Under the pieces are notes generated by a model that was not told the DNA's origin, searched no databases, and saw only the letters and a list, made by a program, of their open reading frames with translations. 64,000 bases of DNA from Alkalicoccobacillus gibsonii (lineage in GTDB: Bacteria; Bacillota; Bacilli; Bacillales; Bacillaceae_D), in NCBI RefSeq assembly GCF_016798245.1, contig NZ_JAEUZA010000001.1, positions 1,100,221 to 1,164,220 of the forward strand, read 5' to 3'. Below, piece by piece: positions 1-9,021 of this stretch. Numbering within the stretch: the first letter of the stretch is position 1; the number at the start of each line of letters is the position of its first letter. Position numbers and translations under genes: made by a program.

Positions 1-1905
1 ATTAGCACCTTCAAGCGTTTTAGCAACGACAATAGAACCGAGTAAATTTGAAAGCACATGCTGATACTCATCCTCATAACGGATAAGGTGAATGGCTAAT
101 CCGACAAACTCGTCTTCATTTGAAATGATTCGTAACTGCGCATCTGGCATCATGCGAGGCTTAATGACCGACATTGGTAAAAATGTAGCGCGGCCAAATC
201 GTTTTTGTTTTAAAAAGCGTATGGCATCTCTGGCATGTTGTTCGTTTGTTACCACTACATGTTGAGCCTGTGCACCGAGCGCTGTCTCAATAGCAAGCTC
301 GTGCTGTTTTTCCGTCCGAACGAGTTCAGCTACCGCCCCGCGTATACCTTGTAGTTGCCCGTCACGTGCTTTAAGAATCTCTTTAACACCCTGATAAAAT
401 CCAGTGAAGTCTGATTCCATCTCACGTAGAGCTTCCGTTCGTGACTTTGACTTCTGTAAAATGCGATAGGCTTCATACAGCTTTGATTCATTTTGTTGAT
501 ATTCTTCATCAAGCTTTGACTGTGTGGCCGCAATCGTTTGTTCTTGACCAGTTAATTGTTCAAGCTCATCCTGTATCGTTGTAACGAGTGCTTTTGCATC
601 ATTAAGTTGTCGCGTTAAACTGCTCCGATTTGTTTTTGAATCGGCATGTTCTTTTACGATACGTTCGCGCTTAAAGGATTGCTGACGCTTTTGTTCTTCT
701 AAATAACGCTGTTCATTACGAATAGACGCCTGTTCATTTAATACCTCAATGTAATCAGCCTTAAGCTGATCAAGTTTTGCTTCAATTCCAGGTCCACTTC
801 CCTGAAGTACACCTTCAAGCGAACGCAGCTCGGCTTTCCACCGATTTAATTCTACTTTTTCTTTTTCTACAAGCTCTTGTCTTTCTGCCACCGTTGCATG
901 GAGGCTCTCAAGCTTTGATGATTTATCTGCAATGTCTTCAGTAAGCTGATCAATATTATAGACCGCGTTTTTCTGACGCTCCTGTAAGACACCTCTTCGG
1001 CCCTCGTTTTTTTCTAATTCCTCACTTACATGGAGGCGACGCTCCTGAGCTGTTTGTAAGGCTTCGGCAACCGCTTTTGATTCTTCCCGACACGATGTGA
1101 TCGCTTCTTCCGACTCCTGAATCTTTTTTTCGTGTACCTCAAGCTGTGTCTTAAACGATGCTAGCTTTTCTTTGGCTTCGGTCCATCTTGCGTGTAAGTC
1201 ATTAATTTCAGCAGCAGTAATGGTGATATCTTCTTTTTTTCGTTTCTTTTCTGCTTCAATAAATTCCTTTGCGATGGACGATTGCTCGCGTAATGGCTCA
1301 ACCTGAGATTCAAGTTCATGCAAGATATCTTCTACACGATTTACATTTTCCTGTGTTTCATTTAATCGTTTTTCAGCTTGAATTTTACGCGTTTTGTATT
1401 TAAGTACGCCTGCTGCCTCTTCGAAAATAAGGCGACGGTCATCTGACTTACTGCTTAAGATTTCTTCAATCTTTCCTTGACCAATTATCGAATAGGCTTC
1501 TCGGCCGAGTCCTGAATCAAGAAACAACTCCACGATATCTTTTAGCCTGCAAGGCTGACGATTTAACAGATACTCGCTATCACCTGAGCGATATACACGT
1601 CTTGTGACGCTAACCTCGCTAAAATCGATATTTAAATGTTGATCCTCATTATCTAGGATCAAACTGACTTCAGCTACATTCACTGATTTTCTGGAATCAC
1701 TACCGGCGAAGATGATGTCCTCCATCTTTGCTCCGCGTAATGATTTCGCAGACTGTTCGCCAAGCACCCAACGAATGCTGTCCGAGATATTACTTTTCCC
1801 GCTGCCATTTGGTCCGACTACAGCCGTTACACCTGGCACAAACTCTACATTTACTTGTTCAGCGAAGGACTTAAATCCTTTCACTTCTAATCGTTTGAGG
1901 AACAT
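1..1905 (-). CDS. smc: Chromosome condensation ATPase SMC, N-terminal part (gene runs off the window)
   Basis: First 635 codons of the structural-maintenance-of-chromosomes ATPase, which with ScpA and ScpB organises and segregates the chromosome. The frame is open to base 1, so the C-terminal coiled coil and head are outside the window. The protein begins MFLKRLEVKGFKSFA. A Walker A motif GPNGSGKS is at residues 31-38 and the arginine-finger/Q-loop region follows. A long charged heptad-rich coiled coil spans about 170-500, then the hinge domain from about 510. The ATG at 1905 has an AAGGAGGG ribosome site and matches family N-termini. In B. subtilis smc follows rnc directly; here a plus-strand UPF0435 gene and a terminator lie between them. 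Confidence 0.97.
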   Translation of the reverse strand, partial: MFLKRLEVKGFKSFAEQVNVEFVPGVTAVVGPNGSGKSNISDSIRWVLGEQSAKSLRGAKMEDIIFAGSDSRKSVNVAEVSLILDNEDQHLNIDFSEVSVTRRVYRSGDSEYLLNRQPCRLKDIVELFLDSGLGREAYSIIGQGKIEEILSSKSDDRRLIFEEAAGVLKYKTRKIQAEKRLNETQENVNRVEDILHELESQVEPLREQSSIAKEFIEAEKKRKKEDITITAAEINDLHARWTEAKEKLASFKTQLEVHEKKIQESEEAITSCREESKAVAEALQTAQERRLHVSEELEKNEGRRGVLQERQKNAVYNIDQLTEDIADKSSKLESLHATVAERQELVEKEKVELNRWKAELRSLEGVLQGSGPGIEAKLDQLKADYIEVLNEQASIRNEQRYLEEQKRQQSFKRERIVKEHADSKTNRSSLTRQLNDAKALVTTIQDELEQLTGQEQTIAATQSKLDEEYQQNESKLYEAYRILQKSKSRTEALREMESDFTGFYQGVKEILKARDGQLQGIRGAVAELVRTEKQHELAIETALGAQAQHVVVTNEQHARDAIRFLKQKRFGRATFLPMSVIKPRMMPDAQLRIISNEDEFVGLAIHLIRYEDEYQHVLSNLLGSIVVAKTLEGAN

Positions 1906-1925
1906 GCATTCCCTCCTTGCTCTAG

Positions 1926-1979
1926 ACACTTTAGATTTTAGTTTATCACACTTTAGAACGGTTTAAGAGATTTCTAAAG
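1926..1979. promoter_or_regulatory. Repeated motif in the smc leader, possible operator
   Basis: The 10-base word ACACTTTAGA occurs at 1926-1935 and again at 1948-1957, 22 bp apart (about two helical turns). An inverted copy of its core follows: CTTTAGAA at 1951-1958 pairs with TTCTAAAG at 1972-1979. The motif sits 20-75 bp upstream of the smc start, between smc and the divergent UPF0435 gene. The layout resembles a protein-binding site, but I recognise no named operator, and it could be chance. Confidence 0.3.
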
Positions 1980-2043
1980 GGGTAAGACAAACGGATGCGA
2001 TTATGATAGGATTAGCTTTATGTAATGATAAAGGAGGTCCAAC

Positions 2044-2268
2044 ATGGACTTATCAATGAACACAGCTGAGAATATGAATTATATGCTTAAAGAAATTGAA
2101 AACAAGCTACAGACCGTTAATGCTGGAGCCCTGAATGCCGAAAAGTTTGATGCTTCTTCCTATGAAGACATTCGCGACATCTTTGAATGGGTGCAAAAGC
2201 AACGCTCTGTTTCTGTTCGAGAAATGGAAGCCATTGTGTCTGAGCTTGGACAATTACGCAAATCATAA
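2044..2268 (+). CDS. UPF0435 (DUF1128, YfkK-like) small protein of unknown function
   Basis: 74-residue protein beginning MDLSMNTAENMNYMLKEI and ending VSELGQLRKS, which I recognise as the UPF0435/DUF1128 family (B. subtilis YfkK). It is predicted soluble, acidic and all-helical, with no membrane segment or catalytic motif. The start is preceded by AAAGGAGGTCC at good spacing. It is transcribed opposite to its neighbours and is followed by a perfect hairpin terminator. In B. subtilis the homologue lies elsewhere, so its position between rnc and smc is a lineage-specific arrangement. Function is unknown. Confidence 0.88.
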   Translation: MDLSMNTAENMNYMLKEIENKLQTVNAGALNAEKFDASSYEDIRDIFEWVQKQRSVSVREMEAIVSELGQLRKS

Positions 2269-2269
2269 C

Positions 2270-2312
2270 CATGTAAAAAAGGCTGCGAGTCATCGACAGC
2301 CTTTTTTACATG
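2270..2312. terminator. Bidirectional terminator between the UPF0435 gene and rnc
   Basis: A perfect 16-bp inverted repeat has arms at 2270-2285 and 2297-2312. The outer part of each arm is an A or T run, so the hairpin works in both directions. It ends the UPF0435 transcript (plus) and the rnc transcript (minus). Confidence 0.9.
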
Positions 2313-2327
2313 CAATAATCTGACCCA

Positions 2328-3116
2328 TTACCTGCTTCTGGTGTTCGCGTTTAACTTCTCAAGCGCAAGTTTCGCCGCAAGTTGCTCTGCCTCTTTTTTG
2401 GAACGACCGATTCCATCCCCAAGTGGCGTACCATTTAGTTGCACTTCCGAGACAAATTCTCGGTCATGTGCCGGACCCCGTTCTTGTACGATTACATACT
2501 GAAGTACTCCAAGGCCATCACGCTGGATAAATTCCTGAAGCTGACTCTTAAAATCCATTTTATGCGAAAAAGCACCCTCATTAATCTTTGGATACATCGT
2601 TTGGCTAAGAAACAAATAAACGGCGTCCAAGCCTTGATCTAGATATAGCGCACCAATGAATCCTTCAAATACATCTGCAAGTAGTGCAGGACGAACACGC
2701 CCTCCAGTTACTTCTTCGCCTTTTCCGAGTAGAACAAGTTTGCCAAATTCTAGCTCTGTTGCAAACCTTGCAAGTGATGGTTCACAAACAATCGAAGCAC
2801 GAAGCTTGGTCATGTCACCTTCACTCATGTTCTTGTACTTTTTGTACAGATATTGGGAAACGGCAAGTTCTAAGACAGCATCTCCGAGGAATTCTAGTCG
2901 CTCATTATCAGTCGCAGCATATAAGCGATGCTCATTCACATAAGATGAATGCGTAAAAGCCTGAATCAATAACTTACGGTTTTCAAACGTTAATCCGGTT
3001 CGGACTAGCAGGTCATCAAATTGACGCTTTTGTTCTTCGGACAAAATTAGACGACGTCCACCGCCTTTTTTGTCATGGTTTCTTGATTTACGATACGGCT
3101 TTGATTGATGTGGCAT
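2328..3116 (-). CDS. rnc: Ribonuclease III
   Basis: Double-strand-specific endoribonuclease that processes rRNA precursors, the signal-recognition-particle RNA and mRNA hairpins. The catalytic signature [13 protein letters not shown] is present with the second acidic site [16 protein letters not shown]-terminal double-stranded-RNA-binding domain follows ([11 protein letters not shown] to [14 protein letters not shown]). I place the start at the ATG at 3116 ([10 protein letters not shown]), directly after GGAGGTCACC; a GTG at 3131 is also in frame but overlaps that ribosome site. The product is 262 residues, a normal family length. It lies downstream of acpP, as in other bacilli, but a terminator now separates it from smc. 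Confidence 0.96.
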   Translation of the reverse strand: MPHQSKPYRKSRNHDKKGGGRRLILSEEQKRQFDDLLVRTGLTFENRKLLIQAFTHSSYVNEHRLYAATDNERLEFLGDAVLELAVSQYLYKKYKNMSEGDMTKLRASIVCEPSLARFATELEFGKLVLLGKGEEVTGGRVRPALLADVFEGFIGALYLDQGLDAVYLFLSQTMYPKINEGAFSHKMDFKSQLQEFIQRDGLGVLQYVIVQERGPAHDREFVSEVQLNGTPLGDGIGRSKKEAEQLAAKLALEKLNANTRSR

Positions 3117-3210
3117 GGTGACCTCCAACACGGAAAATAAACTTACATCTAAATTGTATCAAAGTTTTTGCAAAAAGCTAAGCAAAAATTACAAAAGTCA
3201 GCTTGCAGTT

Positions 3211-3246
3211 CATAAATAAATCCCATATGGCATAGCCACATGGGAT
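3211..3246 (-). terminator. Hairpin after acpP (attenuating terminator before rnc)
   Basis: Arms 3220-3230 and 3236-3246 pair over 11 bp on the minus-strand RNA (one G-U pair), followed by a broken U tract (TTTATTT). It lies 8 bases after the acpP stop. It is probably a leaky terminator giving much more acpP than rnc mRNA. Confidence 0.55.
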
Positions 3247-3254
3247 CAACTAGA

Positions 3255-3488
3255 TTACTGCTGGCTGTCTATGTAAGTAATAACGTCTCCAACAGTTGCA
3301 ATTTTTTCTGCTTCTTCATCAGAAATTTCAATGTCAAATTCGTCTTCAAGTTCCATTACAAGTTCCACCACATCTAGTGAATCTGCTCCTAAATCATCTT
3401 TGAAAGATGCCTCAGGTTTAACTTGCGCCTCATCAATATCAAGACGGTCGACAACAATTTTAGTCACACGTGAAAGTGTATCTGCCAT
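3255..3488 (-). CDS. acpP: Acyl carrier protein
   Basis: Carrier of growing acyl chains in type II fatty-acid synthesis. The protein is 77 residues and very acidic. The phosphopantetheine attachment site [11 protein letters not shown] puts the modified serine at position 37, as in B. subtilis ACP. I choose the ATG at 3488 ([10 protein letters not shown]) rather than the ATG at 3494, because AGGAGG is 9 bases from the former and only 3 from the latter, and because 77 residues is the family length. It follows fabG but has its own strong promoter and a downstream hairpin, as expected for a very abundant protein. Confidence 0.98.
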   Translation of the reverse strand: MADTLSRVTKIVVDRLDIDEAQVKPEASFKDDLGADSLDVVELVMELEDEFDIEISDEEAEKIATVGDVITYIDSQQ

Positions 3489-3535
3489 GTTCATTCACCT
3501 CCTCTCAAAAAATAGCTTGTATCTCAGCTAGATGA

Positions 3536-3564
3536 ATTCTAACGGCATTTTAAGAACCTGTCAA
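3536..3564 (-). promoter_or_regulatory. Sigma-A promoter of acpP
   Basis: On the minus strand, -35 TTGACA (3559-3564), a 17-bp spacer and -10 TAGAAT (3536-3541). This is a near-consensus vegetative promoter in the 100-bp gap between fabG and acpP. Confidence 0.85.
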
Positions 3565-3588
3565 GAAGCACTTTGCCGCACAAATCAT

Positions 3589-4332
3589 CTAGGGCATCAC
3601 TAATCCACCATCTACATGTAGTGTTTGACCTGTCATATAGTCAGCATCACTACTTGCTAGAAAACGAACAACAGAGGCCACTTGTTTTGCTTCTCCAAGG
3701 GCTCCAAGAGGAATTTGAGTCAGGTATTGTGCTTTTACTTCATCACTTAGTACCTCAGTCATATCACTCTCAATAAAGCCTGGTGCAACAGCATTCACAT
3801 GAATGTTACGGTTAGCAAGCTCTTTAGCCATTGATTTTGTTAGCCCTATCACACCAGCCTTAGCCGCTACATAATTGGCTTGCCCTGGATTACCCATAAC
3901 AGCAACCACTGAAGAGATATTAATGATACGTCCATAGCGCTGCTTCATCATTTGTCTGGACACACCTTTTGCACAGTTGAATACTCCTTTTAAATTGGTA
4001 TTCACTACTGCATCCCAGTCATCTTCCTTCATACGCATAAGTAAATTGTCTCTTGTAATTCCCGCATTATTAACAAGGATATCAATTCGACCAAATGTTT
4101 CAACAGAATGCTTAATCAGCGCTTGAACCTGCTCAGAATCTGCTACATCCGCTTGAACTGCAATCGCTTCTCCACCCAATTGTTTAATATCCTCTACTAC
4201 CTGCTCTGCTCTTTCCTTGCTTCCAGCATAATTTACAACGACTTTTGCGCCTTTTTCAGCGAGTTCCATTGCAATGGCTTGTCCTAGCCCTCTGGATGCG
4301 CCAGTAACGATTGCTACTTGATCCTTTAACAT
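3589..4332 (-). CDS. fabG: 3-oxoacyl-[acyl-carrier-protein] reductase FabG
   Basis: NADPH-dependent reductase of the fatty-acid elongation cycle, converting 3-oxoacyl-ACP to 3-hydroxyacyl-ACP in the cytosol. It is a classical short-chain dehydrogenase of 247 residues. The cofactor motif TGASRGLG is at 10-17, NNAG near 88-91, and the catalytic residues are Ser-141, Tyr-154 and Lys-158 (YVAAK). The C-terminus [11 protein letters not shown] is typical. The start overlaps the fabD stop by one base, so the two are translationally coupled in the fapR-plsX-fabD-fabG unit. Confidence 0.98.
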   Translation of the reverse strand: MLKDQVAIVTGASRGLGQAIAMELAEKGAKVVVNYAGSKERAEQVVEDIKQLGGEAIAVQADVADSEQVQALIKHSVETFGRIDILVNNAGITRDNLLMRMKEDDWDAVVNTNLKGVFNCAKGVSRQMMKQRYGRIINISSVVAVMGNPGQANYVAAKAGVIGLTKSMAKELANRNIHVNAVAPGFIESDMTEVLSDEVKAQYLTQIPLGALGEAKQVASVVRFLASSDADYMTGQTLHVDGGLVMP

Positions 4333-5282
4333 TAGTTTGCATCCCCCTTTAATTTTGCTGCTACGTCCTCTACACTTTTACGGTCAGATACTGCGTAAGC
4401 TGCAACATTTCGATCAATTTTTCTCATGAGTCCTGTTAGCACATTACCTGAGCCAATTTCAATGAATGTATCAACTCCAAGATCTATCAGGTGCTTAATA
4501 CTTTCTTCCCAGCGAACGGACGAGTAGACCTGCTCCACTAACTGTTCACGAATGGCTTCACCTGATGTGCTCTCCGTAGCTGTAACGTTTGCAATCACAG
4601 GTGTTTCGATGTCTTTAATCTCTTTGTTTGCAAGAAGTGCAGCTAGCTTTTCAGCCGCTGGTTTCATAAGGCTTGAATGGAATGGGCCACTAACTTGTAA
4701 AGGTAACACACGTTTTGCTCCAGCAGCACGTGCTAGCTCACCCGCTTGCTCCACACCTTTTGCCGTACCTGAAATGACAATTTGGCCAGGACAATTTAAG
4801 TTTGCAAGCTCTGCAACTTCCCCATTTCCTGCTACTTCGCCACTTATTTTGTTGAGACTCTCAGCATCAAGGCCAAGTACGGCTGCCATTGAGCCTACAC
4901 CAAATGGAACGGCCTCTTCCATAAATAGCCCTCTATTATGTACTGATTCAATGGCTGTTTCGTATGACATTGCACCAGCTGCTGCGAGTGCACTGTATTC
5001 CCCTAAGCTGTGACCAGCCACATAATCTGCTTGAATTCCCGCTTCTTTAACTAACTCAAGTACCGCGAGACTCATTGTTACAAGAGCCGGCTGTGTATTC
5101 TCAGTGCGTCTTAGTGTCTCTTCTGGACCTTCTTTCATCACTTGACTTAGAGAATATCCTAATGTTTGATCGGCAAGGTCAAAAATGGTTTTGCTGGATG
5201 CTTCCGTTTCATACAACTCAGCTCCCATTCCCACTTTTTGTGACCCTTGTCCTGGAAATAAAAACGCAATTTTACCCATCAT
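4332..5282 (-). CDS. fabD: Malonyl-CoA:ACP transacylase FabD
   Basis: Transfers malonyl groups from CoA to ACP and so supplies the extender unit for fatty-acid synthesis. GQGSQ lies near residues 11-15, and the nucleophile motif GHSLGEYSA contains Ser-92. A downstream GPFHSSLM segment carries the catalytic histidine. Two consecutive ATG codons at 5282 and 5279 could start it. The ribosome site AAAGGAG is 4 bases from the first and 7 from the second, so the shorter form ([10 protein letters not shown]) is as likely. The start overlaps the plsX stop (ATGATG), indicating coupled translation. Confidence 0.97.
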   Translation of the reverse strand: MMGKIAFLFPGQGSQKVGMGAELYETEASSKTIFDLADQTLGYSLSQVMKEGPEETLRRTENTQPALVTMSLAVLELVKEAGIQADYVAGHSLGEYSALAAAGAMSYETAIESVHNRGLFMEEAVPFGVGSMAAVLGLDAESLNKISGEVAGNGEVAELANLNCPGQIVISGTAKGVEQAGELARAAGAKRVLPLQVSGPFHSSLMKPAAEKLAALLANKEIKDIETPVIANVTATESTSGEAIREQLVEQVYSSVRWEESIKHLIDLGVDTFIEIGSGNVLTGLMRKIDRNVAAYAVSDRKSVEDVAAKLKGDAN

Positions 5283-6292
5283 GATTCTCCTTTTTCTTCC
5301 TCTGCTTGAGGCATTTTTGCAAGCTCTGACTTAACGAGGGCGGCAACCTGCTGTTCAACCATTAATTTTGCTTGACGAATGGCATGAAACATTGCTGTTT
5401 CATCAGAAGAACCGTGCGCTTTAATGACAGGTGAACGTAAACCAAATAATCCTGCTCCACCATATTCAGAATAGCTCATCTGTGTTTTAATATCGCGAAA
5501 CGTTGGCTTTAAAACACCTGCAGCCAGCTTGTTCTTCACGGATTTAGTCAGCTCTTTTTTGATTAAACCAAATAAGGATGACGCTGTTCCTTCGATTGTT
5601 TTTAAAACTAGATTTCCAGAAAATCCGTCACAAACGACCACATCTGCTACGCCTTCCAACAAATCACGTGCTTCCACATTTCCAATAAAGTGAAGGTTTG
5701 ATTGTTCAAGCAAAGGGAAGGTAGCTTTTGTTAATTCGTTTCCTTTGCCACTTTCCGTTCCAACGTTTAAAAGACCCACTCGAGGCTTCGAGACATTTTT
5801 CACAAGCTGCATATACGTACTTCCAATCACAGCATGCTGAAGAAGATGCTGTGGTTTTGCATCCATGTTCGCCCCTACATCTAAAAGAAGAAAGCCACTT
5901 CCACCCATTGTTGGTAGCATAGGAGCTAGCGCAGGGCGATCTACTCCTTTAATTCGGCCAACATGCAAAAGACCCGCAGTCATCAATGCACCTGTGTTTC
6001 CGGAAGAGATACAAGCATCCGCTCTTCCTTCCTTCACTTCACGCACAGCAAGGACCATGGAAGCATCCTTTTTCCTTCTAACGGCGTGAGTTGGCTTATC
6101 TGTGTCTTCAATCTTTTCTGTTGTATGTATAATTGAGATCCGTTCATCATTTGTCAGATGTGATCGGATGGCTTGTTCATCGCCAATCAACGTAATTTCA
6201 AGCTCTTTAAATTCTTGAATGGCTCTCATTGCACCCATCGTTTGTGCCTTAGGTGCATGATCTCCACCCATTGCGTCTAGAGCAATTTTCAC
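5279..6292 (-). CDS. plsX: Phosphate acyltransferase PlsX
   Basis: Converts acyl-ACP to acyl-phosphate, the donor used by PlsY in the first step of phospholipid synthesis. The protein is a peripheral membrane enzyme of 337 residues starting [14 protein letters not shown]. Conserved stretches include [21 protein letters not shown] and [14 protein letters not shown]. It sits between fapR and fabD, the standard Bacillus arrangement, and is controlled through the FapR operator upstream of fapR. Acyl-phosphate also comes from fatty-acid kinase, whose likely subunits are encoded about 4 kb away at 10647-13237. Confidence 0.97.
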   Translation of the reverse strand: MKIALDAMGGDHAPKAQTMGAMRAIQEFKELEITLIGDEQAIRSHLTNDERISIIHTTEKIEDTDKPTHAVRRKKDASMVLAVREVKEGRADACISSGNTGALMTAGLLHVGRIKGVDRPALAPMLPTMGGSGFLLLDVGANMDAKPQHLLQHAVIGSTYMQLVKNVSKPRVGLLNVGTESGKGNELTKATFPLLEQSNLHFIGNVEARDLLEGVADVVVCDGFSGNLVLKTIEGTASSLFGLIKKELTKSVKNKLAAGVLKPTFRDIKTQMSYSEYGGAGLFGLRSPVIKAHGSSDETAMFHAIRQAKLMVEQQVAALVKSELAKMPQAEEEKGES

Positions 6293-6311
6293 TCAGCTTC
6301 CTCCTTCACGT

Positions 6312-6878
6312 TCAAGACATGTTCGTTTGACTTGAACGGTACATAATAAATTCCCCTTGGAACACCTTTTCTTTTTCCACATAGCTCTCAACGGAAACCA
6401 TTGTTCTTTCCTTTTCAAGACGAGTGACAGTTGCTTTGGCTACGACCCGTTCGCCACTTCTTACTTGACGCTTAAACCTGATCGTTGCTTTAGCTGTTAG
6501 CGCCAGTTCATCATTAATTACAGCGACAGCTAGAGAGTTCGCCTGCGCAAACAAATAATGCCCACGAGCAATTCCTGATTTACTAAACACTTCATCCTTA
6601 CTTACTTCAAATATCGAGATGGCTCTTTCATCTAATTGTAAATCTATGATTTCACCAAACACTTCTTCTGCAGAAATGGATTGTAATTCATCTAATTGTC
6701 GCTCTGCGACGCCTTTTATTCGTTCACGCAACTCCGGGATGGACAGCTCCATACGGTCTAATCGTATCGTTTGAATACTTACTTCAAAATGAGTCGCAAG
6801 TTCTTCGTCTGTCATGAACGGATGCTGCTGTAAGGTCTCCTGAAGAAGGGCTTGCCTATCCTTTTTTTTACGTCTCAT
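6312..6878 (-). CDS. fapR: Transcription factor FapR, malonyl-CoA-responsive repressor
   Basis: Repressor of fatty-acid and phospholipid synthesis genes that is released from DNA by malonyl-CoA. The N-terminal winged helix ([21 protein letters not shown], about residues 20-45) binds DNA, a linker helix follows, and a C-terminal hotdog domain binds malonyl-CoA ([20 protein letters not shown]). I choose the ATG at 6878 (MRRKKKDRQ), which has an AAGGGGG ribosome site. A longer frame from 6947 would begin inside the promoter. The length of 188 residues equals the family norm. It is the first gene of its operon and is autoregulated by the operator at 6909-6939. Confidence 0.96.
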   Translation of the reverse strand: MRRKKKDRQALLQETLQQHPFMTDEELATHFEVSIQTIRLDRMELSIPELRERIKGVAERQLDELQSISAEEVFGEIIDLQLDERAISIFEVSKDEVFSKSGIARGHYLFAQANSLAVAVINDELALTAKATIRFKRQVRSGERVVAKATVTRLEKERTMVSVESYVEKEKVFQGEFIMYRSSQTNMS

Positions 6879-6908
6879 TCTTAGCTGTCCCCCTTTTCCC
6901 TGACCGAA

Positions 6909-6939
6909 ACTACTCTTATGACTAGGTCCTAAGAGTAGT
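6909..6939 (-). promoter_or_regulatory. FapR operator
   Basis: A perfect inverted repeat has 10-bp arms ACTACTCTTA at the ends of a 31-bp site. Its centre on the minus strand reads TTAGGACCTAGTCATAA, which matches the FapR consensus I remember (TTAGTACCTRGTACTAA) at 14 of 17 positions. It overlaps the -10 box and the probable transcription start of fapR, so bound FapR would block RNA polymerase. Confidence 0.85.
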
Positions 6940-6966
6940 ATAAACATGAATGTTCATTGATTTCAA
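6937..6966 (-). promoter_or_regulatory. Promoter of the fapR-plsX-fabD-fabG operon
   Basis: Minus strand: -35 TTGAAA (6961-6966), an 18-bp spacer and -10 TATACT (6937-6942). The -35 box lies just downstream of the recG stop codon. The -10 box overlaps the FapR operator. Confidence 0.8.
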
Positions 6967-6969
6967 CTG

Positions 6970-9021
6970 CTAATCTAATTTGCCCTGATCGAGCGCCCCC
7001 GTTGTTTCTAAATACTCTCTCAACCATTGATATTCAGGATCCTTCCAGAAGTGGTTTGAATCAACCAATGCCTGCGCATCCTGCCTGGCCACTTCCAGCG
7101 TACGATAATCATGGACAACGTCCGCTACCTTAAAATCTGGCAGACCACTTTGTTTTGCTCCAAAGAAATCTCCAGGACCCCGTAGTTCAAGATCTCTTTC
7201 TGATAAAACAAATCCATCGTTTGTTTCTGTCATGATCCGCATTCGCTCACGGCCATTTTCCGTTTTCGGATCAGCGAGTAACACGCAATAGGATTGTGCA
7301 TCACCGCGACCGACTCGACCACGTAATTGGTGAAGCTGGGCCAGTCCAAATCGATCCGCATCATAGATCACCATCATCGTCGCGTTTGGAACGTTTACTC
7401 CTACCTCTACAACAGTTGTTGAGACAAGTACCTGCGTTTTATTTTGATCAAATAACGCCATAACCTCGTCTTTTTCATCTGAGGATAATCTACCGTGCAT
7501 TAAACCTACTGCAAAACGTTCTTTAAAGTACCCGGTTAGAATCTGGTGCACATCCAGCGCATTCTGAACATCAAGCATCTCAGACTCTTCAATAAGCGGA
7601 CAAATGACATAGGCTTGGCGTCCTTGCTGTAATTCTTTTTCAACAAATCCAAGCACGCGCTCAAGCATATCATGCTTTGCCCAATAGGTCTCAATTGGTT
7701 TTCTACCAGCTGGCATTTCATCTAGGATTGAGACGTCCATATCACCAAAGACAGAAATAGCAAGCGTTCGTGGAATCGGAGTGGCTGTCATAAATAGCAC
7801 ATCTACATGCTCTCCCTTACTACGAAGCTGTCTTCGCTGATTCACACCAAAACGGTGCTGCTCATCTGTAATTGCAAACCCGAGTCGTTTAAACACAACA
7901 TCGTCTTGAATCAACGCATGAGTACCGACTGCCAAATCAATGGCTCCATCTGCTAAATCCTGAAGTAACTCACGGCGGCGTTTTCCTTTAAGTGATCCAC
8001 TAAATAGCTCCACTCGTTTTCCGAGTGGCTCGAGCCAGCCTTTTAATGATTCTAAATGCTGCTCAGCTAGAATCTCAGTCGGGACCATTAGCGCTGTTTG
8101 GTAGCCTTCACAAATCACGCCGTACAAGCATGCTGCGGCAACAACCGTTTTTCCGGAGCCTACATCCCCTTGTAACAAGCGATTCATTTGGTATGGTGAT
8201 GCTAAGTCTTTAATCACTTCTTGAATAACACGATTCTGAGCATTAGTTAATGGGAATGGTAACGACGTGATAAACGTCTTTAGAATTTTTTGGTCAACCT
8301 CTATTGCTTGTCCACTACTTTGCTCCCGTTGAACTTTTCTAAATAGCTGCATCTTTAATTGAAACGCCAGAAATTCCTCATACACCATACGTCTTCTTGC
8401 TTGTTTCACAGTCCCTTGATCAGTCGGATGGTGAAGCTGGGTGACTGCTTCATGCTTCGATACAAGCTTATATTTTGTTCGAATGGCTTCAGGAAGTGGC
8501 TCAGGTACTTCTGAACCAAACTGCTTTAATGCTTGTGAAATGGCTCCTTTAATCATTTTACTTGTAACGGTTCCTGACGCAGAATACACTGGTTCAATCG
8601 TTTTTTCCTGTTGAATCGCACCTTGGTGTATCTCCGTTCCAGTTATGGTCATGCGGTGACGGTCCCATTTTCCGGAGACCGTTACTTCAGCACCTAATGT
8701 TAATTGTTTTTTTAGAAACCCTCGATTAAAAAATGTAACGGTTACGAGCAGTTTTCCTACAAGCATTCGGAACGATAAACGGTTTTTCTTTTTTCCGTAA
8801 TACCGGACAGACGGTTCACTATGAATCGTTCCTATAACCGTAACGCGTTCGTCATGCTCTGCAGATTGAAGATCTTTAATTTTGTAATCTTCATATCTAA
8901 AAGGAAAATACTCAAGAAGATCCCCAACTGTTTTAAGCTTTAAGCCCTCAAACAGTTTCGCCCTCTCTTCCCCGATACCAGTTACGTCTGTAATCGGGCG
9001 TTTGTGAGGATTTATACTCAT
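6970..9021 (-). CDS. recG: ATP-dependent DNA helicase RecG
   Basis: Superfamily 2 helicase that regresses stalled replication forks and processes recombination intermediates. The wedge/OB domain occupies roughly residues 1-230. Walker A GDVGSGKT is at 285-292, the DEQH box follows in TDEQHRFGVNQR, and the motif VI region is HQLRGRVGRG. The protein is 683 residues, the usual length. The start overlaps the sdaAA stop by 4 bases (ATGA), so it is translated as the distal gene of the sdaAB-sdaAA-recG unit. Confidence 0.98.
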   Translation of the reverse strand: MSINPHKRPITDVTGIGEERAKLFEGLKLKTVGDLLEYFPFRYEDYKIKDLQSAEHDERVTVIGTIHSEPSVRYYGKKKNRLSFRMLVGKLLVTVTFFNRGFLKKQLTLGAEVTVSGKWDRHRMTITGTEIHQGAIQQEKTIEPVYSASGTVTSKMIKGAISQALKQFGSEVPEPLPEAIRTKYKLVSKHEAVTQLHHPTDQGTVKQARRRMVYEEFLAFQLKMQLFRKVQREQSSGQAIEVDQKILKTFITSLPFPLTNAQNRVIQEVIKDLASPYQMNRLLQGDVGSGKTVVAAACLYGVICEGYQTALMVPTEILAEQHLESLKGWLEPLGKRVELFSGSLKGKRRRELLQDLADGAIDLAVGTHALIQDDVVFKRLGFAITDEQHRFGVNQRRQLRSKGEHVDVLFMTATPIPRTLAISVFGDMDVSILDEMPAGRKPIETYWAKHDMLERVLGFVEKELQQGRQAYVICPLIEESEMLDVQNALDVHQILTGYFKERFAVGLMHGRLSSDEKDEVMALFDQNKTQVLVSTTVVEVGVNVPNATMMVIYDADRFGLAQLHQLRGRVGRGDAQSYCVLLADPKTENGRERMRIMTETNDGFVLSERDLELRGPGDFFGAKQSGLPDFKVADVVHDYRTLEVARQDAQALVDSNHFWKDPEYQWLREYLETTGALDQGKLD

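Noticed and set aside
4552-5013. 153-residue plus-strand frame opposite fabD.
   Set aside because: It is antisense to an unmistakable gene with full family similarity, lacks a ribosome site and reads as low-complexity Ala/Ser/Pro-rich shadow.
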